A DNA stretch of 64,000 nt from Mesorhizobium australicum (GTDB lineage: Bacteria > Pseudomonadota > Alphaproteobacteria > Rhizobiales > Rhizobiaceae): NCBI RefSeq assembly GCF_900177325.1, contig NZ_FXBL01000004.1, positions 4,340,001 through 4,404,000 on the forward strand, given 5' to 3'. Below are positions 27,288 to 35,854 of this stretch, piece by piece (within the stretch, counting starts at the first letter, position 1; the number at the start of each line of letters is the position of its first letter). The notes beneath the pieces were generated by a model. That model saw only the letters and a program-made list of their open reading frames with translations, was not told the DNA's origin and made no database searches. Made by a program: the position numbers and the translations under genes.

Positions 27288-28139
27288 TCAGCCCATCGCC
27301 GGATTGAAGCGCCGCGCGACGCGGTTCGCGACGAGGATGATGACCAGCGTCATGGCGACCATGATCACGGCGATGGTGCTGGCGCTCGTCCAGTCGAACG
27401 AGACCATCGCCTTTTCGTGCAGCAGCGTGGGCAGGATCATCTGCGCCTCGCCGCCGAGCAGCCGGGCGGTGGCGAAAGCCGCGAGGCTGCCGGTGAACAC
27501 CAGCACTCCGCCGACGATGAGGCCGGGGATCGCGAGCGGCAGGGTGACCTGGAAGAACACTCTGAGCGGGCTCGCGCCGAGCGACGAGGAGGCCTCGAGC
27601 ACGCTCTCGTCGATGGCGTCGAGCACGCCCACCAGCGACAGGATCGCCAGTGGCGTGAACAGGTAGACGAGGCCGATCACCATCGACGTGCGGGAGAAGA
27701 GCAGCGGCACGGGCTCGTCGACCAGAGCGGAGAGCATCAGCGCCTCGTTGACCATGCCGTTGCGGCCGAGAATGACCATCCAGGCGAAGGAGCGGACGAT
27801 CGCCCCGGTGAGGAGAGGAAACACCGAGGCGATCATGAGCACCTGGCGCAAGACGCCGCGGCTGCGCGAAATCGCCGTCGCTGCGAAGAAGCCGAGCGTC
27901 AGCGAGATCAGCGTCGTCATGGCGGCGACGCCGAGGGTGCGGTTCAGCACCAGCAGATTGTATTCGCTGGAAAAGAACGCGACGTAGTTGGCGAGCCGGC
28001 CGCCCTTCGGACCGATGGTCTCGGAAAACGTGTCGCCGATCGGGGCCACCAGCAGCAGCACGACTGCCAGCGTTCCCGGCAGAACCAGGAGCAGCGGGGC
28101 CAGCCGTGCGAACTGGCGGCGGAGGATCGGAGAGAACAC
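27288..28139 (-). CDS. Polyamine-type ABC importer permease (PotB-like)
   Basis: This partner permease has 283 residues. Hydrophobic helices include LAPLLLVLPGTLAVVLLLVA at the N-terminus. The coupling motif ESVLEASSSLGASPLRVFFQ lies near residue 180. It is the second gene of the operon, 17 bp after the binding-protein gene. Confidence 0.9.
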   Translation of the reverse strand: MFSPILRRQFARLAPLLLVLPGTLAVVLLLVAPIGDTFSETIGPKGGRLANYVAFFSSEYNLLVLNRTLGVAAMTTLISLTLGFFAATAISRSRGVLRQVLMIASVFPLLTGAIVRSFAWMVILGRNGMVNEALMLSALVDEPVPLLFSRTSMVIGLVYLFTPLAILSLVGVLDAIDESVLEASSSLGASPLRVFFQVTLPLAIPGLIVGGVLVFTGSLAAFATARLLGGEAQMILPTLLHEKAMVSFDWTSASTIAVIMVAMTLVIILVANRVARRFNPAMG

Positions 28140-28156
28140 GGCCGGCTGCCCTCAGC

Positions 28157-29191
28157 TCACTGACCGAAGATCAGGTTCCAGCGCTTGGACCAGTCTTCCT
28201 TGGCGTCGAGCAGCTTACGGTAGTCGGGCTTGCGCAGCGACGCGATCGCTTCGGCGCCGTAGGCGGCGGATTTTGCCTCTTCAGGCGTCAGCTCGACCTT
28301 CTTGTTCACCACGCCGTCGCCGACCGCGATGGCGAGATCCTTCTGCACCTTCGGGTCGAGGCGGAAATTGATGAAGGCATGTGCAAGGTCCTTGTTCTCG
28401 GACTTCGCGGCGATGTTCATCGTGTTGAAGATCACGAAGTTGCCCTCATCGAGCGGCGCCCACTTTGCGGTCGGGATCGCGGCCTGGATTGCAGGCACGG
28501 CGAAGTCTTGCAGCGCGCCGACGATCACCTCGCCGGTCGAGAACAGGTTCACCAGCTCGGAGCCGGAATTGTAGGTCTTGACGATGTTCGGCTTGAGTTC
28601 GGCAAGACTGGCGAAGGCGGCGTCCGGATTCGCGAAGGCGTCGACGCCGACCCGGTCACCGGCGACGATGACGGTCATCGGGCCCGACGTGGTATTGAAG
28701 CCGGGCATCGCCACCTTGCCCTTGAACTCCTCGCGCCACAGATCCTTCCACGAGGTGATCGGGGCGCTGACCTTCGCGCTGTCATAGATGATGCCGTAGC
28801 GTCCGACCGTGTAGCCGGGGCCGAACTTCTCGCCCTGCGGCGCCTTGGCGATGTCGTAGAGGTCGGTGAGGTTCGGCAGCAGTGCCGGGTCGATCTCGGC
28901 GAAGGCGCCTGAATCGATGCCCTGTTGCGAGAAGGCGTCCGTCAGCCAGATCACGTCCACGCCGCCGCGGATCTTCAGCTTGTTGAGACGATCAGGATTG
29001 TTGCCGCTCTCGATGACGACCTTGGCGTTGAACTGTTTTTCGAACGGCTTGTAGAGGAACTCCTGAAGCTTCTCCGCGCCATAGCCCCATTCCGACACGA
29101 CGAGCGTGCGGGGCTCCTGCGCTGCGAGCGGGGTTGTGATCACGGAGGCCAGCACCATCGTGGCGAAGCCTCGCATCTTGAAGGACAGCAT
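28157..29191 (-). CDS. Polyamine-type ABC importer solute-binding protein
   Basis: This periplasmic receptor of the importer has 344 residues. The signal peptide MLSFKMRGFATMVLASVITT ends near LAAQ. The mature part shows family-1 binding-protein features (KPFEKQFNAKVVIESGNNPD; GRYGIIYDSAKV; ITSWKDLWREEFKGKVAMPG). The chosen start has GAAAGG upstream; an in-frame ATG 24 codons earlier lacks one. It is the first gene of an eight-gene operon running to 20752. Confidence 0.9.
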   Translation of the reverse strand: MLSFKMRGFATMVLASVITTPLAAQEPRTLVVSEWGYGAEKLQEFLYKPFEKQFNAKVVIESGNNPDRLNKLKIRGGVDVIWLTDAFSQQGIDSGAFAEIDPALLPNLTDLYDIAKAPQGEKFGPGYTVGRYGIIYDSAKVSAPITSWKDLWREEFKGKVAMPGFNTTSGPMTVIVAGDRVGVDAFANPDAAFASLAELKPNIVKTYNSGSELVNLFSTGEVIVGALQDFAVPAIQAAIPTAKWAPLDEGNFVIFNTMNIAAKSENKDLAHAFINFRLDPKVQKDLAIAVGDGVVNKKVELTPEEAKSAAYGAEAIASLRKPDYRKLLDAKEDWSKRWNLIFGQ

Positions 29192-29241
29192 GTCGGGATA
29201 CCTTTCGGATCGAGGAAAACGGGCGTCCTGCCTAATCTTTA

Positions 29242-29256
29242 TGCAATCTCGTTGCA
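29242..29256. promoter_or_regulatory. Palindrome upstream of the binding-protein gene
   Basis: TGCAA-N5-TTGCA is a perfect 15-bp palindrome in the AT-rich 229-bp region between the divergent binding-protein gene (starting at 29191) and the nucleoside hydrolase gene (29421). Position and symmetry fit an operator. The same TTGCA/TGCAA half-sites, in opposite arrangement, occur in the palindrome at 46789. Confidence 0.35.
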
Positions 29257-29420
29257 GCACCAAATGTTAATCAGATATCGTTTTTCTGGCAACAAATTTT
29301 TCTTCTAGAAAATTCTGATAGACACAGAAACCTCAATGCGCGGGAGTCTGGACCAACGGATGGCGCTTGAACGGTGAACCGCCCACGTTAGGGAAGATGG
29401 ACGCGAGACGGAGCATGCAT

Positions 29421-30395
29421 ATGCACAAGGTGATCTTCGATACCGATCCCGGCATCGACGATGCGATGGCGCTGCTGTTCCTGCACCATCATCCCGACGT
29501 CGAACTGGTCGGCATCACCACCGTCTTCGGCAACGGCACGATCGAAGAAACCACCCGCAATGCGCTCTACCTAAAGGAAGCGTGGGGCATCGCCGCGCCG
29601 GTGGCGCGAGGCGCGGCCGCGCCGATCGACCCGGCACGGACCCGGGGCACCCCGCCGCGTATCGTTCACGGCGACAACGCGCTCGGCAATTTCCCCCTGC
29701 CCGACCGCATCGCGGCGCAGCCCGATCCGCGCCCGGCGCATCACTTCATCATCGACGCCGTGCGGGCCGACCCCGGCAATGTCAGCATCGTCGCCGTCGG
29801 CCGGATGACCAACCTGGCGCTGGCGATCGCCGAGGCGCCCGACATCGCGAGCAAGGTCAGGCAGGTCGTGCTGATGGGCGGCGCATTCGCAGTTCCCGGC
29901 AATGTCAGCCCCGTCGCCGAAGCCAACATCATGGGCGACCCCGAGGCGGCCGACATCGTGATGACCGCGCCGTGGAAACTGGCGGTTATTGGCCTCGACG
30001 TGACGATGAGGACGGTGATGACGCGCTCGCACCTCGCCGAACTCGCACGGCGCGGCGGCGAGCGCGTGCAGTTCCTGTCGAGCATCTCGCAGCACTACTT
30101 CGACTTCTATTCGCGCTTCCTCGAAGACGGCATGGCGGTCCACGACAGCTGCGCCTGCGCCTATCTCGTCGCGCCCGGGCTCTTCACGATGCGCAGCGGT
30201 CCGATCCGCGTCGTCGCCTCGGGTATAGCGGACGGCCAGACGATCCAGAAGCCGGACGGACGGCGCTTTCCGCCGAACGCATGGGACGGCAAGCCGAGCC
30301 AGCTCGCCTGCATCGACATCGACGCCGAGGGCGTTCTCGATCTCATCGGCGACACCCTCGTCGGTGTGCCGTCCGACCTGGCGAAAGCAGTCTGA
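29421..30395 (+). CDS. Inosine-uridine-type nucleoside hydrolase
   Basis: This enzyme hydrolyses the N-glycosidic bond of nucleosides to free base and ribose. The N-terminal VIFDTDPGIDDAMALLF is the calcium-binding DTDPGxDD motif, and the conserved VGRMTNLALA, LMGGAF and EANIMGDPEAA blocks follow. The start at 29421 gives 324 residues, with GGAG seven bases upstream; earlier in-frame ATGs lack a good site. It stands between two divergent polyamine-type importers and would supply nucleobases to the deaminases further along. Purine versus pyrimidine preference is not readable. Confidence 0.93.
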   Translation: MHKVIFDTDPGIDDAMALLFLHHHPDVELVGITTVFGNGTIEETTRNALYLKEAWGIAAPVARGAAAPIDPARTRGTPPRIVHGDNALGNFPLPDRIAAQPDPRPAHHFIIDAVRADPGNVSIVAVGRMTNLALAIAEAPDIASKVRQVVLMGGAFAVPGNVSPVAEANIMGDPEAADIVMTAPWKLAVIGLDVTMRTVMTRSHLAELARRGGERVQFLSSISQHYFDFYSRFLEDGMAVHDSCACAYLVAPGLFTMRSGPIRVVASGIADGQTIQKPDGRRFPPNAWDGKPSQLACIDIDAEGVLDLIGDTLVGVPSDLAKAV

Positions 30396-30542
30396 GCTCG
30401 TCGACACCGATCTAAGGTTCGTATCCGCGCGCGGAAACCACCTCGCTGGCGCCGTAGCCACACGCTGTCTCCAACGAACACGGCGGCAGATTGCGCGCAT
30501 GCACCGTTCGCGGCCATGTCGATAAAAATACTTGATCGATCG

Positions 30543-30559
30543 AATTCCGATTTGGAATT
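30543..30559. promoter_or_regulatory. Palindrome upstream of the DUF3830 gene
   Basis: AATTCC-N5-GGAATT is a perfect 17-bp palindrome about 57 bp before the DUF3830 start, in a 220-bp region that probably holds the promoter of the second importer operon. The regulator could be the LysR protein encoded at the operon's end, which is inference. Confidence 0.35.
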
Positions 30560-30615
30560 GGACAATTCGCTGGCAGTGCCTGGAAATATGGCATCTTCAA
30601 TGTATGGGAAGACCA

Positions 30616-31092
30616 ATGCCGGATCGGAAACTCTACCTCAAATTCGTGGACAGCGACGTCACGGGCATCATAACTCTTTATTGGGACAACGCTCCCGAGA
30701 CTTGCAAGGCGCTTTGGGGCGCGCTGGAAAAGCCGATCCGCTGGCCCGCCACGCACGCCATGTTCTCCGGTCCGGAGATCATGATGGGCCTGCCGGAAGA
30801 GAACCGGAATTTCGACCCGACCAAGCTGCCGCCGGAGAACCAGACGGTCCTGCCGGATCCGGGCGAGTTGCTGTGGTTCTACCAGCCCAAGAACTTCTTC
30901 AAGATCGATCCGACCGAGTTCTGGGAAATCGGTCTGTTCTACGCCGCCGGCGGGCGCACCTTCGGCCCGACGGGCTGGATTCCCTGCACCTATTTCGGCC
31001 GCATGACCGAGAATCTCGACGGCATCGCGGCGCAGTGCCGCCTGATCCGCACCGAAGGCGCCAAGGTCGTCGAAATCGGCCGTCTTTCCTAG
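30616..31092 (+). CDS. DUF3830 protein (cyclophilin-like fold)
   Basis: This 158-residue protein matches the pattern of DUF3830, a family known structurally to have a cyclophilin-like fold but without an established function. Typical blocks are the N-terminal FVDSDVTGIITLYWDNAPET, PLP-like EKPIRWPATHAMFSGPEI, and PGELLWFYQP. GGGAAG lies 4 bp before this ATG. It is 29 bp upstream of the importer binding protein and likely cotranscribed, so a role in handling the imported compound is plausible. No prolyl-isomerase activity should be assumed. Confidence 0.8.
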   Translation: MPDRKLYLKFVDSDVTGIITLYWDNAPETCKALWGALEKPIRWPATHAMFSGPEIMMGLPEENRNFDPTKLPPENQTVLPDPGELLWFYQPKNFFKIDPTEFWEIGLFYAAGGRTFGPTGWIPCTYFGRMTENLDGIAAQCRLIRTEGAKVVEIGRLS

Positions 31093-31121
31093 ATACGATA
31101 GAAGCAAGAAAGGGGAATTTC

Positions 31122-32162
31122 ATGACTTCAGCATTCAAGACCACCATTCTCGGCGTGTCGGCTATCGCTCTCACCGCCGGTGCGGCGCTTGCCCAGGACA
31201 AGACGCTGACCATCAACTCCTTCGGCGGCGCCTATGAGGAAGCGCACAAGAAGTGCGTCATCGGCCCGTTCGAGCAGGAGACCGGCGCGAAGGTCCAGAT
31301 CGTCACCGCCTATTCGGCCGACGCCTTCGCCCAGTTGCGCGCCCAGAAGGAAGCGCCGCAGTTCGACGTCATCAACTTCTCCGGCGGACAGGAGATCGTC
31401 GGCGCGGCGGAAGGCCTGCTCGCCCCGATCGATGCGGCGAAGCTGACCAACGCCGCCGACCTCTACGACTTCGCCAAGGCCAACCTCGCCGGCGGCGAAG
31501 GCCCAGCCTATTCGATCGCGGCGATCGGCCTGGTCTACAATTCCGAGAAGTCGCCGAAGGCGCCGTCGAGCTGGAAAGACCTGCTCGATCCGGCCATCGG
31601 CGAGCACTTGGTGCTGACCGACATCTCGAACGGCTATGGCATGCTGGGCTTCCTGATGCTCAATCAGGTGGAAGGCGGCGACCTGACCAACATCCAACCC
31701 GGTCTGGACGCGGTGAAGAAGCTGATCGACGGCGGCGCGGTCGTCGTGTCGAAGTCGCCGGAGATCCAGCAGGAATTCGCGCAGAACGACGCCTGGGTCG
31801 CGCCCTATGCATCGGACTATGCCTTCACGCTGCGCAAGGCCGGCCTTCCGGCCAAGTTCGTGCAAGGCACCGAAGGCACGCCTGCCAGCTACATCACCAC
31901 CAACCTGGTGGCGAACCGGCCGAATACCGACCTGGCGCTGAAGTTCATCGACATCTCGATCTCGCCGGCAGCACAGGCATGCTTCGCCGAGGCATTGCGC
32001 TACACGCCTACCAACGCCAAGGTCGAGCTGGCCCCTGAAGTGGCGGCGGACGTTGCCTATGGCGCCGACAGCGTCAAGGGTCTGATCCGTTTCGATCCCA
32101 AGGCGATCGAGGCGAATCGCGCGGCCTGGGTCGAAGCCTGGAAGAAGACCATCGCACAGTAA
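31122..32162 (+). CDS. Second polyamine-type ABC importer solute-binding protein
   Basis: This PotD-like periplasmic receptor has 346 residues. The signal peptide MTSAFKTTILGVSAIALTAG ends at GAALAQ. The mature chain starts DKTLTINSFGGAYEEAHKKC, a pattern of this family. Contacts such as SYITTNLVANRPNTDLALKF follow. AAAGGGG precedes the ATG. It is the first transport gene of a rightward operon with two permeases and an ATPase. Confidence 0.92.
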   Translation: MTSAFKTTILGVSAIALTAGAALAQDKTLTINSFGGAYEEAHKKCVIGPFEQETGAKVQIVTAYSADAFAQLRAQKEAPQFDVINFSGGQEIVGAAEGLLAPIDAAKLTNAADLYDFAKANLAGGEGPAYSIAAIGLVYNSEKSPKAPSSWKDLLDPAIGEHLVLTDISNGYGMLGFLMLNQVEGGDLTNIQPGLDAVKKLIDGGAVVVSKSPEIQQEFAQNDAWVAPYASDYAFTLRKAGLPAKFVQGTEGTPASYITTNLVANRPNTDLALKFIDISISPAAQACFAEALRYTPTNAKVELAPEVAADVAYGADSVKGLIRFDPKAIEANRAAWVEAWKKTIAQ

Positions 32163-32186
32163 GCGATCGAGAAGGAGCCCGGACGG

Positions 32187-33008
32187 GTGAGCGACCGTAC
32201 TGAAAACCTGCTGCTCATCCTGCCCGGGCTCCTGCTTCTGGCGTTGGTGTTCTTCCTGCCGATCTTCCAGATGCTCGCACTCAGCATCTCCGGGCCGGAC
32301 GGCCCGACGCTGCAGCACTTCGCCCGCTTCCTGGGCGATCCCTACTATCTCGGCATCCTGTGGCGCACCGTGCGCCTGTCGCTGGTCATCACGCTGATCT
32401 GCGCGCTCATCGGCTTTCCCCTCGCCTACATCATGGCGCGCGTCGGGCCGCGGCTCAGGCTTTGGCTGATCGTCATCGTCATCCTGCCGCTGATGACCAG
32501 CGTCGTCGTGCGCACCTTCGGCTGGATGGTCCTGCTCTCGCGCTCCGGACTGATCCCAGAGCTGCTGCGCGACCTCGGCCTCGTGAAACGCAACTTCGCG
32601 CTGATGCAGACCGAAACGGCAATCGTCATCGGCATGGTGCAAGTGCTGCTACCATTCATGGCCCTGTCGATCCTCGGAGTGATCACCCGCATCGACCCGC
32701 GGCTGGAAGAAGCGGCGCGCACGATGGGCTGCTCGTTCCTCCAGACGCTGCGGACGGTGATCCTGCCGCTGTCGCTGCCAGGCATCGTCGCCGGCTCGCT
32801 GCTCGCCTTCACCCTGTCCGCGAGTTCCTTCGTGACGCCCAGCCTGCTCGGCGGCTCGCGCATCGAGGTGCTCGCGGCGTCGATCTACGGTTCGGTCACG
32901 CAGACGCTGGACTGGCCGTTCGCGGCGGCGCAGGCGGTCATCCTGTTCGTCGGCGTTCTTCTGGTGCTGGTCCCCTACATCAAGGTTACAGGACGCGCCC
33001 ATGGTTAG
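32187..33008 (+). CDS. Second ABC importer permease (PotB-like)
   Basis: This inner-membrane permease has 273 residues, a GTG start and an AAGGAG site. Its coupling loop ARTMGCSFLQTLRTVILPLS lies near residue 178, and the N-terminal helix is LLLILPGLLLLALVFFLPIF. It overlaps the next permease gene by 8 bp. Confidence 0.91.
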   Translation: MSDRTENLLLILPGLLLLALVFFLPIFQMLALSISGPDGPTLQHFARFLGDPYYLGILWRTVRLSLVITLICALIGFPLAYIMARVGPRLRLWLIVIVILPLMTSVVVRTFGWMVLLSRSGLIPELLRDLGLVKRNFALMQTETAIVIGMVQVLLPFMALSILGVITRIDPRLEEAARTMGCSFLQTLRTVILPLSLPGIVAGSLLAFTLSASSFVTPSLLGGSRIEVLAASIYGSVTQTLDWPFAAAQAVILFVGVLLVLVPYIKVTGRAHG

Positions 33009-33804
33009 GGCTGTTCCCACCTGGTTGCGCGTTGTCGCGGTCATCTTCGTGGTGCTCACCGCGTTGCTGCTTCTGGCACCGCTCGTGGTGGTCGCCGGCG
33101 CATCGCTGAATGCCAGCCAGTTCGTGCAGTTCCCGCCCGACGGCCTGTCGCTCGAATGGTATCGGAAGGTGCTGTCCTCGTCGGAATACCTGTCGGCTGG
33201 CTGGACGAGCCTGCAGATCGCGCTGCTGGTCACTGTCAGCGCCACGTTGATCGGCGGCGCTGCGGCGATCGCCATTCACCGGGACCAGTTGCCGGGCTCG
33301 CAGGCGCTGTCGGCGCTCTTCCTGTCACCGCTGGTGTTGCCGACCATCATCTACGCCATCGGCATGCTGATGCTGTGGAGCTCCGTCTTCGGGCCGGTGA
33401 CGTTCCTGACGCTCTGGATCGGCCACACCGTTGTCGCTATCCCCTACGTCGTGCGCACCACGCTCGCCGTCCTGTCGGAGTCCGACCCGTTCCTGGAGGA
33501 GGCAGCGCGCACCATGGGCGCACGGCGGTTGCAGCGCCTTTGGCTGGTGGTGGTGCCGCAATGCGCGCCGGGTCTGGCGGCCGGTGCCTTCTTCGCCTTC
33601 AACGTCTCATTCGACGAGGCGGTGCTGTCGCTGTTCCTGCGCAAGCCGGGACTCACGACCCTTCCCGTCCAGATCTACGGCCAGCTGGAATTCAGCCCGG
33701 ACCCCTCGGTCGCGGCCGTCTCGACCATCATGATTGCGATCACCATCATCTTGATTTTCTGCATAGATCGCCTGCTCGGCATCAAGAATTTCGCGGAGAC
33801 CTGA
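33001..33804 (+). CDS. Second ABC importer permease (PotC-like)
   Basis: This partner permease has 267 residues and six predicted helices. The coupling motif EEAARTMGARRLQRLWLVVV lies near residue 165. Its start lies inside the upstream permease gene, which suggests coupled translation. Confidence 0.91.
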   Translation: MVRAVPTWLRVVAVIFVVLTALLLLAPLVVVAGASLNASQFVQFPPDGLSLEWYRKVLSSSEYLSAGWTSLQIALLVTVSATLIGGAAAIAIHRDQLPGSQALSALFLSPLVLPTIIYAIGMLMLWSSVFGPVTFLTLWIGHTVVAIPYVVRTTLAVLSESDPFLEEAARTMGARRLQRLWLVVVPQCAPGLAAGAFFAFNVSFDEAVLSLFLRKPGLTTLPVQIYGQLEFSPDPSVAAVSTIMIAITIILIFCIDRLLGIKNFAET

Positions 33805-33807
33805 CCC

Positions 33808-34848
33808 TTGCCCGCGGTGAAACTCGACACGATCCGGAAATCCTTCGGCAAGGTGGCCGTGCTGCACGGCATCACGCTCGACATCGAGCCGGGTGAATTC
33901 ATCAGCCTGCTCGGCGCCTCCGGCTGCGGCAAGACCACCTTGCTGCGCATCGTCGCCGGTCTGGAGAGCGCGACTGCCGGCAGCGTCCACATCGACGGGC
34001 AGGACGTGACGGACCTGCCGCCGGAGGACCGCGACATCGCGATGATGTTCCAGTCCTATGCGCTGCTGCCGCATCTCTCGGTCTCCGAAAATGTCCGCTT
34101 CCCCTTGCGCATGCGCCGCATCGGCGCGCGCGACGAGCAGCACGAGCGGGTGAGGAAGGCTCTAGAGACCGTCCAACTCGGCAATCTGGCCGACCGCAAG
34201 CCGCGCCAGCTCTCCGGCGGCCAGCAGCAGCGTGTGGCGCTGGCACGCGCCATCGTCTCCAATCCCAAGGTGCTGCTGCTCGACGAGCCGCTGTCCAACC
34301 TCGATGCGCGGCTGCGCGAGGACATGCAGGTCGAGCTGATAGAGATCCACAAGCGGCTGGGGCTGACGACGATTTTCGTCACCCATGACCAGGAGGAGGC
34401 ACTGAGCCTTTCCGACCGCATCGTGCTGCTCAATGCCGGCCGCGTCGAACAGGAAGGCGCGCCGGCCGCGATCTATGCCAAGCCGGCGACAGAGTTTGCA
34501 TCCAATTTCCTCGGCTCGGCAAACATCCTGCCGGCAACGGTCGAGGCGACGGGCGCGGGTCCGGTCGCCGTGCTCGCCGACGGTCAGCGCCTGCCGCTGA
34601 CGAAGGACGAACCGGCCCGTGGCAGCGTTCGGCTCGCCCTGCGGCAGGAGGACATTCGCCTGGCGCAAGGAGACGGTCTCGCGGCCGAGGTGCGCACGCG
34701 TGTCTATCTCGGCGCGCGCAGCCGCTACGTGCTGTCACTGGCCGGCCAGCCGGTACGGGTGCTCGCCTCCAACGACACACTCTTCGAGCCGGGCCAGCGC
34801 GTCGCGCTCGCCATCGCACCCGACAGGGTCCGAGTGATCCCCAGCTAA
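33808..34848 (+). CDS. Second ABC importer ATP-binding protein
   Basis: This PotA-like ATPase has 346 residues. It has Walker A GASGCGKTT, Q-loop FQSYALLPH, signature LSGGQQQR and Walker B LLLDEPLSNLD. A C-terminal TOBE-like domain follows. The probable start is TTG (33808), with GGAG at 33795-33798; a GTG three codons later is the alternative. It closes the importer operon just before a LysR gene in the same direction. Confidence 0.92.
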   Translation: MPAVKLDTIRKSFGKVAVLHGITLDIEPGEFISLLGASGCGKTTLLRIVAGLESATAGSVHIDGQDVTDLPPEDRDIAMMFQSYALLPHLSVSENVRFPLRMRRIGARDEQHERVRKALETVQLGNLADRKPRQLSGGQQQRVALARAIVSNPKVLLLDEPLSNLDARLREDMQVELIEIHKRLGLTTIFVTHDQEEALSLSDRIVLLNAGRVEQEGAPAAIYAKPATEFASNFLGSANILPATVEATGAGPVAVLADGQRLPLTKDEPARGSVRLALRQEDIRLAQGDGLAAEVRTRVYLGARSRYVLSLAGQPVRVLASNDTLFEPGQRVALAIAPDRVRVIPS

Positions 34849-34913
34849 CGCCACGGTGCCGCATGACCGGCAAGGTACTGCGCCGGAAGAGAGTTGCTGC
34901 TAGAGCGTCGATC

Positions 34914-35834
34914 ATGCGAACGCTCGACATGGTGACGTTTCTCGTGCTTGCCCGGAACCGGCATTTCGGCCGCACCGCGCAGGAGCTCAACACGACGCAG
35001 CCGGCGATCTCTTCGCGCCTCTCGCAGCTCGAATCCGAGTATGGCTGCAAGCTCGTCCACCGCAGCGACCGCGAGTTTCGTCTCACGCCTGAAGGCGAGC
35101 GCGTGCTGGAGGTCTTTCAACGCGTGGTCGAGAGCCTGCAGGATCTCGAGACCGAGCTCAAAGCCGGCTATGTCGGCGCGGTCGCCAATGTGCGCATCGG
35201 CGCGATCGACTCTGTCGCCTCGACCTGGATGCCGCACCTGATCGAGACCCTGCGCGACATCGCGCCCAACCTGCGCATCGAGCTGACGGTCGACGGCACC
35301 AAGGACCTGGTGCACGACATGGGCAAGGGCAAGTTCGACCTGATCTTCTGCCTCGACCCGGCGATCGGCGACGGCTTCCGCAGCTTCGTCGCCTGCGTAT
35401 GGCAGATGATCTGGGCCGGTTCGCCGAAGCTGGTCGACGCGCGCGCCGAATACACGGTCGATGAACTCGCGCGGATGCCGATCATCACCTTTCCGCGCGA
35501 CACTCCGCCGTATCGCCAGATCGCGCCCTACTTCCAGGACGAGCGGGTTCTGGCCTCGAAGATGACGAGCTCCAACTCGCTCTTCGCGATCATCAACCTG
35601 GTGATCGACGGTTTCGGCGTGGCAGCGCTGCCGACGGTGACGATCGACCGAGAGCTCAACACCGGGCTGCTCTTGCCGATGAACGTGTCGAAGTGGTTCC
35701 CTCCGATGCCGATCGTCGCGACCTATCAGTCCTCGACGCACCAGAAGATCATCCAGCTCGTGGCCGACCAGGCCCGCGAAAGCGCCCGCGCCTTCTGCGA
35801 GCGCGCCAAGACGGGCGCGGCCTGGACGATCTGA
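34914..35834 (+). CDS. LysR-family transcriptional regulator
   Basis: The product is 306 residues from MRTLDMVTFLVLARNRHFGR. The N-terminal helix-turn-helix includes RTAQELNTTQPAISSRLSQL, and the LysR effector domain follows (VANVRIGAIDSVASTWMPHL; FGVAALPTV). An in-frame ATG at 34863 would add 17 basic residues outside the normal LysR N-terminus, so the later start is preferred, though neither has a strong ribosome-binding site. It is placed between the importer operon and the convergent guanine deaminase gene. Its target is unknown, with the operator at 30543 one candidate. Confidence 0.88.
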   Translation: MRTLDMVTFLVLARNRHFGRTAQELNTTQPAISSRLSQLESEYGCKLVHRSDREFRLTPEGERVLEVFQRVVESLQDLETELKAGYVGAVANVRIGAIDSVASTWMPHLIETLRDIAPNLRIELTVDGTKDLVHDMGKGKFDLIFCLDPAIGDGFRSFVACVWQMIWAGSPKLVDARAEYTVDELARMPIITFPRDTPPYRQIAPYFQDERVLASKMTSSNSLFAIINLVIDGFGVAALPTVTIDRELNTGLLLPMNVSKWFPPMPIVATYQSSTHQKIIQLVADQARESARAFCERAKTGAAWTI

Positions 35835-35854
35835 CGGCCGCGATGTTGCAACCG

